Shown in pieces: positions 8,301-14,432 of a stretch of DNA of 64,000 nucleotides (the stretch's first letter is position 1; each line of letters opens with the position of its first letter). Under the pieces are notes generated by a model. It ran no database searches and was not told the origin of the DNA. It saw nothing but the letters and a program-made list of their open reading frames with translations. This DNA is from Bin90 sp965214635 (lineage in GTDB: Bacteria; Chloroflexota; Dehalococcoidia; Lucifugimonadales; JADFKI01), in NCBI GenBank assembly GCA_965214635.1, contig OZ243964.1, forward strand, positions 1,116,001-1,180,000, read 5' to 3'. Made by a program: the position numbers and the translations under genes.

Positions 8301-9862
8301 TTGTAGTTCGCTCTCTGACCTGATGACGGATTCACAAGAATGGCTGGCGGAATAGTGCCAAGCGTCGCACCAACAGTGGCATCACCCAAGATCATATCGA
8401 ACGCGTACTTCTCGGGATCATTCGCGGGTGTGTCTGGGTCGTCATCTGCAGCCCGCACGCTGGGGTTGGCTTGGCTCGCGAAATGAACTTCCGGCGCGAC
8501 ACCAAAGATTGATACATCGATGGTGTCGGCTACGCCATTGGCAACAAGGGATCCACCCGAGTCATAAACCTCAGCCTTCAATGTGATGTTGTATTCTTGC
8601 GGCAATAAGATTCCAACAAAAATGCTGCTGATAGTTATCGCCCCGCTTGTATCATCAATGGCGAACGAAATGGCGTCAGATCCACCGTCTATGCTGTAGT
8701 GCGCTCTATGTCCTGCTTCCGCATTCACAAGAATGGCTGGCGGAATAGTACCCATCAACGCATTAGCAATACCATCGCGGTGAGGGATAGTGTAGGAGTA
8801 CGACTCGCTATCAGCCGCGGCTACACTGGGGTTGGCTTGGCTTGCGAAACGAACCGTCGGTACGGGTCCCGGTGTCGGTACGGGTCCCGGTGTGGGTGTT
8901 GCTGCTGTCTGTTCGACAACCTCGATTGTTACATCGATGGTGTCAGAAGTAGAACCGGAAACAAAGGCATCAGCAGAGTCATAAACCTCAGCCTTCAATG
9001 TGATGTTGTAGGTTTGCACACTTAAGGCGTTGCCACCAACTGTTAGCGCCCCGCTTGTAGCATCAATGGCGAAACTAGCGTGGTCAGCCCCACCAGCTGT
9101 GTCTAGCGTGTAGTGCGCCCTCTGACCCGATTCCGTATTCACAAGAAGGGATTGCACAGTGCCAATCGCTGCATTAGCAACAGCATCAGCCTGCTGCACA
9201 GTGTAGGAGTACGAATCGGTATCAGCCGCCGCTACGCTGGGGTCGGCTTGGCTCGCGAATTGAACTTCCGGTACTGGTGTGGGCGTCGGTTCCGGTGTTG
9301 GTCCCCCCGGCGTGGCTGTCGCCGCCGTGTCGGAAATAACGATATCCACGTCGATGTAGTCATCAATAATGAGATCAACGAGTGCGTTAGTGCTGGTGTC
9401 CCAAATCTGAGCCCTCAATGTGATGTTGTAGGTGTTCGCAGTTAAGGTCTGACCAGCGTCGATTGTTATCTCCCCGCTTTCATTATCAATGTCGAACTTA
9501 TCGTGGTCAGCTCCAGCACCTTGCCTCACTGATTCAATTTTGTAGTACGGTCTACGGTTTGCATGTACGCTTGGATTTGGACTCGCCGTAGAATCCCAAA
9601 GAAGGGCTGTCGGAATAGTGGCAACCAACGCATTACCAACAGCATCACCCGTGTTTACATTGTAGGTGTACGAATGGCTATTATCAGCCGCGTTAGCGGG
9701 GGTGTTTTGGTCTGCGAAGGCAACTGTCGTTGACGCCGATGGCGTTGGCACCTGTGCGAAAACGGTTTTAACCGCGCCGGGCCCGTTGCCGATGAGCAGG
9801 GCGGCAAACGCCGCAATTATCGCGACCGCAAACAGATAAGGTGCTAATCTTATGCTACTCAT
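2375..9862 (-). CDS. giant secreted cadherin-like surface protein (2,495 aa)
   Basis: The start chosen is the ATG at 9862 (MSSIRLAPYLF), preceded by GGAAGG, rather than an upstream ATG 20 codons earlier. Residues 1 to about 37 are a signal peptide or signal anchor. The N-terminal quarter has five to six related modules of about 110-130 residues, each opening with a form of F-A-S-Q-A-N-P-S-V-A-A-A-D and joined by Thr/Pro linkers. The middle has cadherin-type repeats (NDNAPEIDG, VAENTVAG, TATDPDGDEI) with many Asp/Glu, suggesting calcium binding. The C-terminus holds two GWNLVS-type domains (PGWNLVSLPG and YAGWNLIPV). No LPXTG motif or C-terminal membrane segment is visible, so how it is held at the surface is unknown. 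The likely role is adhesion or cell envelope structure. Monocistronic with its own terminator. Confidence 0.85.
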   Translation of the reverse strand: MSSIRLAPYLFAVAIIAAFAALLIGNGPGAVKTVFAQVPTPSASTTVAFADQNTPANAADNSHSYTYNVNTGDAVGNALVATIPTALLWDSTASPNPSVHANRRPYYKIESVRQGAGADHDKFDIDNESGEITIDAGQTLTANTYNITLRAQIWDTSTNALVDLIIDDYIDVDIVISDTAATATPGGPTPEPTPTPVPEVQFASQADPSVAAADTDSYSYTVQQADAVANAAIGTVQSLLVNTESGQRAHYTLDTAGGADHASFAIDATSGALTVGGNALSVQTYNITLKAEVYDSADAFVSGSTSDTIDVTIEVVEQTAATPTPGPVPTPGPVPTVRFASQANPSVAAADSESYSYTIPHRDGIANALMGTIPPAILVNAEAGHRAHYSIDGGSDAISFAIDDTSGAITISSIFVGILLPQEYNITLKAEVYDSGGSLVANGVADTIDVSIFGVAPEVHFASQANPSVRAADDDPDTPANDPEKYAFDMILGDATVGATLGTIPPAILVNPSSGQRANYKITGIDMDKFAIDAASGVITITPHDLSTFTETGYIFGLEAEVYDSSDTLVDPSTSDVIEVAIRVLVPEAQFEQDDYEFDIHEDDATPDASIGTVRAAIVNAAMGQKAKYSIVSTADDPMAGDDHDSFDIDADTGAITVANPLAAPLLETASPFDITLKAEVVNSDGTLASMGVADEVDVVIVVFTHFETIDITTQDDPTAAAEDDDSYSVQKFTDDKGVIGTIETNPTWERVERSGSTVIFTIRDTADGRNFSINPQGEIRIAVDDLAPGVYTIVVDVALRDNTTSAYRSPRSIEVQITAVDAPTAAMFLDSAPTRGTVEAPIEFNNENTPFDFEDEGELDRRKTSDLSGEAVGRKVIDISEFVDDAGGHDVTYKVMNADDTATDLFEFSADDNGVLMSTAALRFHDDDDMDIYELKLTAADQNLGGLEPDELEFMVTVTELSAKFEEDAPEDGMVEAEPSGPSGSEEDAEAMVIVDFDGSDDEVRGSTVYVDIPIQVPGLSDDPDTERDDPVDAVLHEVSYEVSDTVNFQISEGGLLQSTEALRFHNDPDLDEYELTITIKDETVGEEDHHKITITVDGVPPKAQVVFDVDETQGAGDIPGAQIRFEDSNGEIITDDYFMDPDLSGDASEVFAVSDEGQISILEAAIEANVLDQDAGGNPANRYILTIKDEDAEGETLGIVTINIIAVDEPPVFVEPVLIVTVDESKTAEFGEPYSATDPEGTDVTFTLKEPEAGTEAPPFAISPAGQLRVSLASGEALDADAQEDNDYALTIVATDETGVQTELEITVTVLNANDKPEFTDFITSKTIEETHTNADGDVVSPIGTELYDFEASDADDGDTLDYKLRDADDTRFFEIHIETGVLTTIAELDYEPVVNGVRQIRSEYGIEVLVEDDSGATDEVLLLLTITNVNDNAPEIDGAAALSVAENTVAGVALSTYTATDPDGDEIEFSISDEDNFTMDGSSGVLSTEAPLDYESRVSYPVTVTASDGLHSASLPVTITVTNEADGIESIDVSKANPVPAPLIVGDPNTALGDTRTDRFGRPDDLPATDEPSEGQTAPELFVETEHASWGTVLRIEVTAEQIDPGCDGGNCVVVNLEASDSDDTLNLQAYRLEHTPNKFAAAVLLVSENPTEGTSAVYKHSDGGIARLDVDEEDTLTIEFGGQSTISETVSIENEAPEFGDFTPEHEASIDDEEVEYSFTVTDALSGLPEPEDLPDTDGDDEYTSVVALVSSQQCHNVESGTAADDLPDGTALVVTLHDDASIYCPPGSSRYNLISDANDFDSIDDGFDVLTEIDFGGEGTHYVTFIACDAAGNCVAYDPDENESDEALLEITVDTTAPKIYEARTGVAWDASGDEYDDNRKFLQVVFEDASDLNEETIEADDFVVEGHTIARVLWYETPDDFETDETQGRFAGKVNSNYRNIARTVFIELEDELEPDETPDVSVVPNGIEDEAANEQDDDEIEAEDWIAPAFTVENLASPLETPQSQVLAGEDDKVVFTVSSDERLSATRPTITVTYVNAPAGCVNTNGVDGERGHIRSSDSGKEAYADCAESGDIADDTISSVVKKDTTNQWTVTVNKPDETGYYNIHISGTDRSPQANLGSEGVKPGSIVTNFFERDGDVNADDAHFFEADLNLPKPRVVISGVDAGETDPAVEVKSPLFIEIDFSSPFLPDCVPGKKRGDNTDDCTAETSEYAEDNFDKVTITLLELDGIELDPVERAKSTDGGETFLVSLTDAEISIGEHELKIEAVDMAGNELDDTLEIDFEVEERDAFTRRLNPGWNLVSLPGEPLDNSISAVFGTEMEVRTIYTYDPVVPGGWQVAVRETLESEWQGDLTAISSKRGYWILGDAIQDLEVIIPRLAGGATGTGTPLPPPSVPVYAGWNLIPVLDITGNALDTDHALGARDYLQSLDDGLDLARVLGFDTITNQWHTVLAPEGDGPEDGDLQIGSAYWIFLRASGTLVPGGELR
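7980..9720 (-). repeat. degenerate tandem modules in the N-terminal part of the giant gene
   Basis: Blocks of about 330-420 bp recur with near-identical stretches. One example is the coding segment for K-A-E-V-Y-D-S, seen around 8150-8190, 8555-8585 and 8970-9000; another is the segment for V-N-x-x-x-G-x-R-A-x-Y. They encode successive protein modules and could recombine to change their number. Confidence 0.6.
8858..8893. repeat. 18-bp perfect tandem repeat (two units)
   Basis: CGGTACGGGTCCCGGTGT occurs twice back to back at 8858-8875 and 8876-8893. On the minus strand it encodes the Pro/Thr/Gly linker TPGPVP twice, between two surface modules. Confidence 0.85.
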
Positions 9863-9924
9863 TTCTTCCTTTCCCTTCCTTAATGGATAGGCTATCGAGG
9901 CTTGATATTCGACGGTTTCCAATC

Positions 9925-9973
9925 AAAACGGGTTGACGATTTTTCGTTAGCCGAAAAATCGTCAACCCGTTTT
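9925..9973. repeat. 22-bp perfect inverted repeat upstream of the giant gene
   Basis: Arms at 9925-9946 and 9952-9973 are perfectly complementary with a 5-nt loop (TTAGC). It lies 63 nt upstream of the giant gene's start codon, in what would be its 5' untranslated region. It ends in a T4 on either strand, so a terminator function is weak. An RNA hairpin in the leader or a protein-binding palindrome are alternatives. Confidence 0.8.
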
Positions 9974-10079
9974 ATGCGTATGCATCGCCATGTTGTTGCC
10001 CATCGATGTGTTTCGAATGGCGAAGAGTGCGCAGCGCAAGCGACACACTCCGCGACACTGCAGCCTAGTATATCGCAAA

Positions 10080-10100
10080 AGTATTACGGAAGTATTACGG
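10080..10100. repeat. 10-bp direct repeat, possible operator
   Basis: AGTATTACGG occurs twice with one base between the units (10080-10089 and 10091-10100), about 220 bp upstream of the giant gene start. A TATACT hexamer for the minus strand lies next to it at about 10065-10070, so it could overlap the promoter. No good -35 box was found. Confidence 0.4.
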
Positions 10101-10141
10101 GAGGGGGGTTAAATTAGGAAATTACATGCCTGACTAGCCGG

Positions 10142-10743
10142 TAGCGTTTCCATTCAGGTGGTTGAGTTGTAGAATGAGGCGTAAGGCGTTACTAGAGGGG
10201 GTAAACGAATTGGGTATGCTATACCGACCGGAAGAGCAAGCAGAAAATACCGTTACACAGGAAATACAAGACACGCTGACCGAAGCATATGAGCGAGGGG
10301 TAAGGCAGCCTGCACACCTAGTGAGCGATGGGGACAGAGCGACAGCAGAGGCCATCGAAATGGTCTACGGCAGAGGCAGTGCGCATCAGCTATGCCAGTT
10401 CCATCTGCTTAGGGAGTACAAGCGCAAGGTAGGCGAGGTGGGCTGGAATGAATCCAAAGAGTTGCTGATGTCAGAAGACTTGTCTGCTGCGAGGATGCTT
10501 GCTGCTCGGATAGTGAAGTTGACGGGTGGTCGGGGGCTGATGTGGTGCAAGAAGGCGCTGGTTAAGGGACTGGCGCATCTGGGTACCGGTCAGTCTAGAT
10601 ACAAGACCACATCTCGGTTGGAGCGGTTTCAGCGAGAGATACGGCGTCGGGAGCGAATGGGCACAGCGTGGACGCATTACAACCTGTTGGTACTGCTGCA
10701 GCGGCGCGGGCTTCTGTCTTCGACCACCTGAATGGAAACGCTA
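10142..10743 (+). mobile_element. IS256-like element, internally deleted copy
   Basis: Both 21-bp terminal repeats are present (10142-10162 and 10723-10743), but the copy is only 602 bp against 1,062 bp for the complete ones. The missing 460 bp run from a few codons after the transposase start to the second catalytic region. The junction lies in a GACAC-CT sequence present at both deletion ends of the complete copy, which points to a short-repeat deletion. With both ends intact it could still be mobilised by the complete copies, like a MITE. Confidence 0.85.
10210..10731 (+). pseudogene. IS256-like transposase, in-frame internal deletion
   Basis: It is open from the position equivalent to the normal start, but that codon is now TTG. 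The protein would be 173 residues: about 22 N-terminal residues fused directly to the part starting TEAYERG. The zinc-ribbon region, the HTH, the first catalytic Asp and the frameshift site are lost. The second Asp (VSDGD), the C-x2-H motif and the terminal Glu region remain. It cannot be an active transposase. A truncated protein could interfere with the complete one, but that is inference. Confidence 0.75.
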
Positions 10744-10754
10744 TCATCAAACTC

Positions 10755-10784
10755 TTGACACCCGCTCGTGTATCTATATATCAT
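10755..10784 (+). promoter_or_regulatory. sigma70-type promoter of the DAHP synthase transcription unit
   Basis: A consensus TTGACA at 10755-10760 is followed by TATATC at 10777-10782 (16-nt spacing) or TATCAT at 10779-10784 (18-nt spacing). Transcription would start near 10789-10793, about 280 nt before the DAHP synthase start. The -35 box begins 11 nt after the end of the deleted insertion sequence. Confidence 0.65.
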
Positions 10785-10792
10785 TAACCGTG

Positions 10793-10888
10793 ATGTGTAA
10801 CTCAACTAGCGCTTCTTGCGCATACGCCACCTACGCTTATTGCTTTATCGGCTCACATACCGCAGCCGGCGGAGGCTTGGCGTCTTAA
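10793..10888 (+). CDS. putative Tyr/Phe leader peptide (31 aa)
   Basis: An ATG at 10793 opens 31 codons ending in TAA at 10888, between a good promoter and a terminator hairpin, upstream of DAHP synthase. Codons 11, 14 and 16 are Tyr and codon 18 is Phe (the stretch YATYAYCF), so four of eight codons are aromatic. That is the arrangement expected of an attenuation leader peptide controlling aromatic amino acid synthesis. No Shine-Dalgarno sequence precedes it, and the ATG lies at or within a few bases of the predicted transcription start, so it may be translated as a leaderless message. Not tested for codon conservation. Confidence 0.55.
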   Translation: MCNSTSASCAYATYAYCFIGSHTAAGGGLAS

Positions 10889-10913
10889 AGACTATAGACA
10901 CATCGCAGTCATT

Positions 10914-10965
10914 CCCAAGACACTCAAAAACCCCAGCCGGCGACGGACTGGGGCTTTTTCTTGGG
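10914..10965 (+). terminator. terminator/attenuator hairpin upstream of DAHP synthase
   Basis: The stem CCCCAG/CTGGGG (10931-10936 with 10948-10953) is extended by five A before it (10926-10930) and five T after it (10955-10959). An outer CCCAAGA/TCTTGGG pair lies at 10914-10920 and 10959-10965. It sits between the Tyr/Phe leader ORF and the DAHP synthase start, in the same orientation, and would stop transcription before the gene unless an alternative fold forms. Confidence 0.7.
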
Positions 10966-11071
10966 CGCCGCACACAACCCCCAGCACCGAAAGCGCACCC
11001 CGAAACAAATCTATCAGACAACACAAAAGAATTTAGGCGCAGTCGCAGTAAGAAAGAGAGGAACGACCAAC

Positions 11072-12145
11072 ATGCAGCCATCACAGACCAGGGATGTGAA
11101 TGTCGCAAGCACCGAGGCGTTGATAAGCCCAGTAGATCTTGTCAACGCGATTCCGCTGACGCCCACCGCAGAGGCAGTCGTAGTCGAGGGCAGACGGCAG
11201 ATACAGGCGATCTTGCGAGGCGAGGACTCCCGCTTCCTCGTCATCACCGGCCCCTGCTCCATTCACGACGAAGAGGCGGGCGTCGAGTACGCTGAGCGGA
11301 TCAAGCGTCTGCAGGACGAGCTGAGCGACCATATGCTCATCGTCATGCGGGTGTACTTCGAGAAGCCCCGCACCACCGTCGGCTGGAAGGGGATGATATA
11401 CGACCCGTATCTGAACGACACATTCGACATCGATGAAGGGCTGCGACGCGCTCGCTCGCTCTTGCTCCGCGTTGCCGAAATGGGCGTGTATAGCGCAACC
11501 GAATTCCTAGACCCCATCGTGCCGCAGTACCTCGCCGGCCTAATATCCTGGGCTGCCATCGGGGCGCGCACCACCGAGAGCCAAACGCATCGGCAGTTGG
11601 CGAGCGGGTTGAGCATGCCCGTCGGCTTCAAGAACGGCACAGACGGCGACGCACAGATAGCGGTTGACGCTATGATTTCCGCGCGCTCGCAGCACGCTTT
11701 TCTCGGCATTGACCACTACGGTCAAACCTGCGTCGTCCACACTAACGGCAACCCGTATGGCCACCTCGTCTTGCGTGGCGGACGCAGCGGCCCCAACTTC
11801 GGCGCAGATGCCATCGTCGCCGCACAGGCACTGCTCAGCAAGGCGGGCGTCCCCTCGCAGCTGTTGGTGGACTGCAGCCACGGCAACTCCAACAAAGACC
11901 ACACTCGGCAGAACATCGCGCTACACTCTATTATCGAACAGCGCGTCGCGGGCAACGCAGACATCATCGGCTGCATGCTCGAGAGCAACCTCAACCCCGG
12001 CAGCCAAGCCATTAACGGCTCGCTAGATGACCTCGAATACGGCGTATCTGTAACCGACGCCTGCATCGGCTGGGACGAAACCGAGGCACTGCTTCGTGAA
12101 GCCCATGCCGCTCTGGGGAGCGCAGTGGCACAGCCCGTGGCATAG
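11072..12145 (+). CDS. aroF: 3-deoxy-7-phosphoheptulonate (DAHP) synthase, class I
   Basis: 357 residues from the ATG at 11072 (MQPSQTRD), with GAGAGG upstream; the frame is open further 5' but lacks a ribosome site. It condenses phosphoenolpyruvate and erythrose 4-phosphate, the first step of the shikimate pathway to Phe, Tyr and Trp. Class I-alpha (AroFGH) signatures are all present: TGPCSIHD, EKPRTTVGWKGMIYDP, GARTTESQTHRQLASG, GFKNGTDG and CSHGNSNKDH. The length matches the family (about 350). Expression is probably controlled by the leader peptide and hairpin upstream; the Tyr/Phe codons suggest response to these end products. Which of AroF, AroG or AroH it matches in feedback specificity cannot be told from sequence, so the symbol is nominal. 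Confidence 0.93.
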   Translation: MQPSQTRDVNVASTEALISPVDLVNAIPLTPTAEAVVVEGRRQIQAILRGEDSRFLVITGPCSIHDEEAGVEYAERIKRLQDELSDHMLIVMRVYFEKPRTTVGWKGMIYDPYLNDTFDIDEGLRRARSLLLRVAEMGVYSATEFLDPIVPQYLAGLISWAAIGARTTESQTHRQLASGLSMPVGFKNGTDGDAQIAVDAMISARSQHAFLGIDHYGQTCVVHTNGNPYGHLVLRGGRSGPNFGADAIVAAQALLSKAGVPSQLLVDCSHGNSNKDHTRQNIALHSIIEQRVAGNADIIGCMLESNLNPGSQAINGSLDDLEYGVSVTDACIGWDETEALLREAHAALGSAVAQPVA

Positions 12146-12266
12146 CGCGACAGCACATACGGGCAGGGGGGTCCGCGTTTTGCACAATGGCGTACATCAC
12201 GGCTGTCCCCCTGTCCTTATGTGAGCATCTGAGAGAGCAGCATCGCACGCCTTCAGACGCAATTGT

Positions 12267-12302
12267 CCCCCCGTAGGTATGACATCTCGCCTGCGGGGGC
12301 TT
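12267..12302 (+). terminator. terminator-like hairpin downstream of DAHP synthase
   Basis: The stem CCCCCGTAGG/CCTGCGGGGG (arms 12267-12277 and 12290-12299) has one mismatch and a 12-nt loop, followed by CTTT. It lies about 120 nt after the DAHP synthase stop. Confidence 0.5.
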
Positions 12303-12464
12303 TGCGACTGGGAGCATCTTCGCATGGGGGCATATTTCGCAGCATGGGATTGCACAGGCGGAGTCGCTGCTAGACGCAGACAGCCTGCGGATACGCTCTT
12401 GCAGCTGCGGCGCCTTCTTCTCAGATGCCATAAACGGGAACGCCGTCTGAATGCAGTTTTTTAC

Positions 12465-12493
12465 TAGACACAGGTATTTCCATTGCCTATAAT
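12465..12493 (+). promoter_or_regulatory. promoter of the NimA-like gene
   Basis: TAGACA at 12465-12470 and a perfect TATAAT at 12488-12493 are 17 nt apart, 64 nt upstream of the start codon. An AT-only palindrome (about 12530-12545) lies between promoter and ribosome site. Confidence 0.6.
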
Positions 12494-12556
12494 GGCTCAA
12501 AAACAAGTTAGGGCTACCACAGCCTTCGCATATATATTATATATCAAGGACTCGAA

Positions 12557-13135
12557 ATGAACCTGACCGAGCGGACACGCATCAGAAATCACCCCGAACG
12601 GGCAGTCCCGGACGAGGCGGCGGAGATACTGTCGCAGGGGCTTGTGGCCCATGTGGGCATCATCAAGGACGAGATGCCGTATGTCGTCCCGCTGTCTTAC
12701 CACTACGATGCCGACAACCCCGGGACGCTCTACTTGCACGGCTCGGTACGCAGCCGCGCGCTGAAATTGCTCGCCGGTGGCGTCCCCGTGTGCGTAACCG
12801 TAACCCTCACCGATGGCTTGGTGTATTCGCGCAAGGCGATGAACCACTCGATGAACTATCGCAGCGTTACGCTGTTCGGGACAGCACACGAGATTGTGGA
12901 CGGAGCCGCCAAGTTCGACCTGTTTGACGAGATGGTGCGCCGCTACTTCCCCGACCGCACCCTTGAGCGCGACTACAACCCGCCGCCGCCGGCAGACCTT
13001 TCTGTTACCACCCTCGTAGCCGTGGAGATAGAGGAATGGAACGCCAAGGCTAGGCGGGGAGGCCCCACCGGTCCTGACGACGATGACCCTGATGCGCTCG
13101 GCAGCGCTGGCGTAGTCCCTCTGCGTGAGGTCTAA
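12557..13135 (+). CDS. NimA-like pyridoxamine 5'-phosphate oxidase-family flavoprotein
   Basis: 192 residues from ATG with AAGGACT just upstream. The fold recognised is the split-barrel FMN-binding family of PNPOx-like and NimA-type proteins: GLVAHVGIIKDEMPYVVPLS near residues 29-48, LYLHGSVRSRALKLL near 58-72, and a RSVTLFGTA strand. Members bind flavin or F420/haem and reduce small molecules; NimA variants reduce nitroimidazoles. The substrate here is unknown. The C-terminal 25 residues are Asp/Gly/Pro-rich and probably disordered. It has its own promoter and is followed by the promoter of the str operon. Confidence 0.82.
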   Translation: MNLTERTRIRNHPERAVPDEAAEILSQGLVAHVGIIKDEMPYVVPLSYHYDADNPGTLYLHGSVRSRALKLLAGGVPVCVTVTLTDGLVYSRKAMNHSMNYRSVTLFGTAHEIVDGAAKFDLFDEMVRRYFPDRTLERDYNPPPPADLSVTTLVAVEIEEWNAKARRGGPTGPDDDDPDALGSAGVVPLREV

Positions 13136-13202
13136 CCCGCTTTCGCAGATGCCGCCAACATTCCATATCTCCGTGAAAGATCCAATTTCCCGCCGCAAAT
13201 TG

Positions 13203-13232
13203 TTGACATCCGTTCAATCTTGGATGTAACAT
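13203..13232 (+). promoter_or_regulatory. promoter of the str ribosomal operon
   Basis: TTGACA at 13203-13208 and TAACAT at 13227-13232 with 18-nt spacing. Transcripts would start near 13240 and carry a leader of about 150 nt before rpsL. No other comparable promoter was seen in the gap 13136-13390. Confidence 0.6.
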
Positions 13233-13390
13233 ATCTGTTTGCGGCGGTACTTTGTGTAAGCACGCAATGATGCGCGGCACATCGGTGCATTTTCGCGAGT
13301 AAAAGTGAGACGCCGTTGTGCTGATGTAACGCCTTTCGATGAGATTTTGGCGCATCAGCGAAGTCAGTTAACAGGTAAGGGGTATATGCT

Positions 13391-13801
13391 ATGCCTACCG
13401 TGAATCAACTCGTCCGCAAGGGCAGGAAGCCCAAGCGCAAGAAGGATAAGGCGCCGGCGTTGCGCTATTCCTTCAACTCGCTGCGAAACAGGGGCAGGCG
13501 CGACTCCGGAGCGCCACAGAAGCGCGGCGTGTGCACACAGGTGCGGACACAGACACCCAAGAAGCCCAATTCCGCACTCCGCAAGGTGGCGCGCGTGCGG
13601 CTGACCAACGGCATGGAGGTTACGGCTTACATCCCGGGCGAGGGCCACAACCTGCAAGAGCACTCTGTGGTGCTTATTCGCGGCGGGCGCGTGAAAGACC
13701 TGCCCGGCGTCCGATACCATATCGTGCGCGGCGCACTGGACACCTCTGGCGTAGACGGGCGCAAGCGAGGGCGCAGTAAGTACGGCAGCAAGAACAACTA
13801 A
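13391..13801 (+). CDS. rpsL: 30S ribosomal protein S12
   Basis: 136 residues; ATG after AGGGG-type ribosome site. S12 lies at the decoding centre of the small subunit and monitors codon-anticodon pairing. Family signatures KPNSALRKVARVRLTNG and GEGHNLQEHS are intact, and the Lys of the streptomycin-sensitive PNSALRK loop is present. First gene of the str operon; rpsG follows after 87 nt, and a short G/C-rich inverted repeat lies in that gap. Confidence 0.98.
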   Translation: MPTVNQLVRKGRKPKRKKDKAPALRYSFNSLRNRGRRDSGAPQKRGVCTQVRTQTPKKPNSALRKVARVRLTNGMEVTAYIPGEGHNLQEHSVVLIRGGRVKDLPGVRYHIVRGALDTSGVDGRKRGRSKYGSKNN

Positions 13802-13888
13802 ATCCACACCGACGGTTCGCCTGTGTCGCACGACGCAGGCGAACCTATTGTTTGTGAGTTTATCCGACTTATAGATAGGACATTGTAA

Positions 13889-14359
13889 ATGGCGCGTCGA
13901 AGAAGGGCGGAAGTCAGAATTCCGCCGCCAGATATTAAGTATGACAGCGTTCAGCTGAGCCAGTTCATCAACCGAGTTATGTGGAACGGCAAGAAGACTA
14001 CAGCCCAGCGCATCGTGTACAACGCACTCGACCGGGTGGAGCAGCAAGCCAACCGCCCCGGGCTTGAGGTGTTCGAGCAGGCGATACGCAATGCGACGCC
14101 TATGCTCGAGGTGAAGTCTCGGCGCGTTGGCGGCGCCACCTACCAAGTCCCGACTGAAGTCCGGCCCACTCGCCGCACGGCTCTCGCTATGCGCTGGATT
14201 ATCACGGCGGCGCGGGCACGCGGCGGACGCCCGATGCACGAGAGCTTGGCGTCCCAACTGCTGGAAGCCGCACGCAACCAAGGCCCTGCCGTCCAACGCC
14301 GTACCGAGGCGCACCGAATGGCAGAAGCCAACCGAGCCTTCGCACACTATCGCTGGTAA
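13889..14359 (+). CDS. rpsG: 30S ribosomal protein S7
   Basis: 156 residues, the standard length. S7 nucleates assembly of the 30S head and contacts E-site tRNA. The N-terminal RR-rich arm (MARRRRAEVR) and the conserved FINRVMWNGKKTTAQRIVY and GGATYQVPTEVRPTRR segments are present. It lies between rpsL and fusA as in most bacteria. Confidence 0.98.
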   Translation: MARRRRAEVRIPPPDIKYDSVQLSQFINRVMWNGKKTTAQRIVYNALDRVEQQANRPGLEVFEQAIRNATPMLEVKSRRVGGATYQVPTEVRPTRRTALAMRWIITAARARGGRPMHESLASQLLEAARNQGPAVQRRTEAHRMAEANRAFAHYRW

Positions 14360-14432
14360 GACCACGCCCATCGCCGGGCGCATGGTCTAAAACCGTGCCC
14401 GCCGCAAAATCATAGCGGCAAGGATGATACGA

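Larger units (their letters stand above)
12146..12556. other. intergenic region between DAHP synthase and the NimA-like gene
   Basis: No gene seen. It holds a terminator hairpin at 12267-12302 and a promoter at 12465-12493. A looser C/G-rich pairing (CAGGGG near 12163, CCCCTG near 12215) may also fold. Confidence 0.5.

Noticed and set aside
10793..11071. T-box riboswitch upstream of DAHP synthase
   Set aside because: The T-box consensus (AGGGTGG followed by ACCGCG) is absent; the peptide-coding leader fits better.
13364..14383. 339-codon frame opposite rpsL and rpsG
   Set aside because: Fully antisense to two certain genes; composition is an artefact of their codon bias.
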